From contig NZ_PGUY01000001.1 in NCBI RefSeq assembly GCF_002863585.1, positions 1 to 64,000 of the forward strand: a stretch of 64,000 nucleotides of DNA. Direction: 5' to 3'. Below the pieces are notes generated by a model that searched no databases, was not told the DNA's origin, and was given only the letters and a program-made list of their open reading frames with translations. This stretch comes from Peribacillus deserti. GTDB lineage: Bacteria; Bacillota; Bacilli; Bacillales; DSM-1321. A program made the position numbers and the translations under genes. Numbering within the stretch: position 1 is the stretch's first letter; every line of letters begins with the position of its first letter. This document shows, piece by piece, positions 62,427 to 64,000 of this stretch.

Positions 62427-62463
62427 TAGGATATAAATGTATCCTAGATTAAACTAATTCTAA
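62427..62463 (+). promoter_or_regulatory. Inverted repeat and candidate Per box upstream of the P-type ATPase gene
   Basis: TAGGATA-N6-TATCCTA (62427-62446) is a perfect 7-bp inverted repeat just after a TTGACT -35-like hexamer (62415). Directly downstream TTAAACTAATTCTAA (62449-62463) matches 11 of 14 specified positions of the Per box. The B. subtilis orthologue gene pfeT is PerR-controlled, which favours the reading. A third palindrome, TAGAAT-N4-ATTCTA, lies at 62589-62604. Confidence 0.4.
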
Positions 62464-62504
62464 TTTAGCGGTCACTCGCTTTTCTGTTTAAAAGGACTCG
62501 CTTT

Positions 62505-62564
62505 TTGCAAATAATCCTTGCTGTCATCGTAATGGTGGCAGCTTTAGTCTTTTTTACAGGGTAA
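62505..62564 (+). CDS. Possible 19-residue membrane peptide
   Basis: TTG at 62505, preceded by AAAAGGACTCGCTT, opens MQIILAVIVMVAALVFFTG and then a stop. The sequence is a single hydrophobic helix. It lies between the candidate Per box and the P-type ATPase gene. Too short to be sure; it may be a chance ORF. Confidence 0.25.
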   Translation: MQIILAVIVMVAALVFFTG

Positions 62565-62632
62565 TTGAGCTTGAATATCTTTCTCAATTAGAATCTACAT
62601 TCTACAGCAAAGTCTTATAAAGGAGGAATACC

Positions 62633-64000
62633 ATGAATTCGAATGTAAAGGTATTAGACAGCTCTCCCCTTCCCGCGGAGCCAAATGGAGAGTCTCTATT
62701 AAGCAGACTTAAGCCGCACGCAGAGCTCGCTGCCGCACTCCTCAGCGGTATTCTTATCGTCCTTGGGTGGATTCTGGCGAAGAATGGTTTTTCCACAGTC
62801 TCGATCACTTCCTATATCCTTGCCTTCGTGATCGGCGGTTTTGCAAAGGCGAAAGAAGGAATTGAAGAAACGATCGAAAATAAGGAATTAAACGTTGAAA
62901 TGCTGATGGTACTGGCTGCAATCGGTTCTGCCATCATCGGCTACTGGACGGAAGGAGCCATCCTGATCTTTATTTTTGCGGTGAGCGGAGCTCTTGAAAC
63001 ATATACGATGAATAAAAGCCATAAAGAAATATCGGCCTTGATGGAGCTTCAGCCTGAAGAAGCAGTAAGACTGGATTCAGGAGGAAAAGAGGAACGGGTA
63101 CATGTGAGTTCCTTACATATCGGGGACCACATCTTAGTTAAGCCGGGGGAACGGGTTCCGTCTGACGGTGTGATCATTGAGGGGATCACCAATGTGGATG
63201 AAGCCGCCATTACAGGAGAATCGATTCCTGTAAGCAAAGGGAAAGATGAAGAAGTATTTGCAGGTACCGTTAACCTGCGGGGCTCTATCGTAGTGAAAAT
63301 CACTAAATCTAATGAAGAAACCTTATTTCAAAAAATTATCCAGCTCGTTCAGACCGCACAAAGTGAAAAATCTCCATCTCAGTTATTTATAGAACGCTTT
63401 GAAGGCAGATATGTAAAAATTGTCCTTTCCGCGGTCCTGGTAATGATGATCGCCCCGCACTTTCTCTTTGGCTGGAGCTGGAATGAAACCTTTTACCGCG
63501 CGATGATCCTTTTAGTTGTCGCCTCTCCATGTGCCCTTGTCGCATCGATTATGCCGGCAACACTGTCGGCCATATCAAATGGAGCTAAAAACGGCATCCT
63601 CTTTAAGGGGGGAATCCATCTTGAAAACCTTGGACACCTTAGAGCTATTGCTTTTGATAAAACGGGTACACTTACAAGAGGAAAGCCCGAAGTAACGAAT
63701 GTCATAACCCGTGAGGACTGGGATGAGAAAGAATTCCTCCAGCATACTGCCTCTATTGAACATTATTCGAATCACCCGCTTGCCCAGTCGATCGTAAGAC
63801 ATTTTACGAACAGAACTACTCTGGACCTTTTGACACCTTCAGATATGGAAGATGTTTCAGGATGGGGTGTCCAGGCCCGGTTAGGTCAACAAAGGTGGAT
63901 GATCGGAAAAGCAGAATTTGTTGGAAAAGATCTTGCTGAACATTTCATGAATGGAATTGCCGGAAAATTAGCGAAGGAAGGAAAGACACTTGTTTTCGCT
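62633..64000 (+). CDS. pfeT: P1B-4-type metal ATPase, PfeT/ZosA-like (3' end outside window)
   Basis: The first ~456 residues of a heavy-metal P-type ATPase follow AAAGGAGGAATACC. Visible are an N-terminus without a CxxC metal-binding domain, membrane helices, the actuator TGES (about residue 193), the membrane SPC motif in VASPCALVA (about 298-300), phosphorylation site DKTGTLT (about 342) and HPLAQ. SPC instead of CPC, and no N-terminal domain, are hallmarks of P1B-4 pumps such as B. subtilis PfeT (formerly ZosA/YkvW), an Fe2+ efflux pump under PerR control. The gene runs off the right edge, so the TM8 motif cannot be checked. Confidence 0.85.
   Translation, partial: MNSNVKVLDSSPLPAEPNGESLLSRLKPHAELAAALLSGILIVLGWILAKNGFSTVSITSYILAFVIGGFAKAKEGIEETIENKELNVEMLMVLAAIGSAIIGYWTEGAILIFIFAVSGALETYTMNKSHKEISALMELQPEEAVRLDSGGKEERVHVSSLHIGDHILVKPGERVPSDGVIIEGITNVDEAAITGESIPVSKGKDEEVFAGTVNLRGSIVVKITKSNEETLFQKIIQLVQTAQSEKSPSQLFIERFEGRYVKIVLSAVLVMMIAPHFLFGWSWNETFYRAMILLVVASPCALVASIMPATLSAISNGAKNGILFKGGIHLENLGHLRAIAFDKTGTLTRGKPEVTNVITREDWDEKEFLQHTASIEHYSNHPLAQSIVRHFTNRTTLDLLTPSDMEDVSGWGVQARLGQQRWMIGKAEFVGKDLAEHFMNGIAGKLAKEGKTLVFA

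Overview
The window is chromosomal DNA of a low-to-mid GC, endospore-forming Bacillaceae (Bacillus sensu lato). This rests on the gene families (sspE, sspK, pdaA, fabL, perR, gsaB, recX, the yfh, yfk and yga genes), AGGAGG-type ribosome binding sites, frequent TTG/GTG starts and A/T-rich spacers. Gene order largely follows the yfk-yfj-yfh-yga-perR-rrn part of the B. subtilis chromosome, read in reverse, with other blocks interleaved. The species cannot be fixed from the sequence.

Layout. 0-0.4 kb: 5' end of a 16S rRNA gene (minus strand) with leader and two promoters. 0.4-8.4 kb: ygxA (frameshifted), ygzB, perR with a Per box, a cobalamin adenosyltransferase, a 2-hydroxyacid dehydrogenase, an M29 aminopeptidase, a Bcp peroxiredoxin, a K+ channel and gsaB. 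8.6-13.2 kb: a stand-alone glutamate synthase large subunit behind a promoter with CodY-like boxes. 13.4-28 kb: ygaE, ygaD, ygaC, ygaB, sspE, fabL, yfhS, mutY, yfhP, yfhJ, sspK, yfhH, recX, yfhF, yfhE, yfhD, a DnaA-box cluster and aspartokinase. 28-42 kb: envelope and stress genes (DUF948 protein, LysM-3D protein, nucleoside transporter, DesKR-type two-component system, XpaC/TelA, secreted proteins, katE with a SigB promoter). 42-48.7 kb: a complete sulfate assimilation and siroheme operon (yezD-cysH-cysP-sat-cysC-sumT-sirB-sirC) behind a long structured leader. 49.7-64 kb: rlmCD, yfjP, pdaA, class I fumarase, an acetyltransferase, yfkAB, yfkD, yfkE, yfkF and the start of a PfeT-like P1B-4 ATPase.

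Common themes are oxidative stress and metal homeostasis (PerR, Bcp, KatE, the PfeT-like pump), spore formation (SspE, SspK, PdaA) and sulfur and nitrogen assimilation. No phage, IS transposase, tRNA or CRISPR was seen.

The most unusual material is noncoding. (1) Five intergenic arrays repeat a short word every 20-21 bp, two DNA helical turns: ATGCTTA/TAAGCAT in three places, TTCCGCC and TTTAGGGG in one each. All lie 3' of genes. (2) Six DnaA-box-like 9-mers, three perfect, lie within 162 bp far from any dnaA gene. (3) The cys operon has a ~250-nt leader with a 100-nt element able to form two exclusive stems, a CTG-initiated yezD, and a terminator before cysH. (4) Four copies of a ~220-bp MITE-like element occur, one split by two copies of a second repeat family. 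(5) ygxA is frameshifted exactly at an in-phase A-AAA-AAG slippery heptamer. (6) An unannotated promoter-terminator unit lies between yfkD and yfkE.
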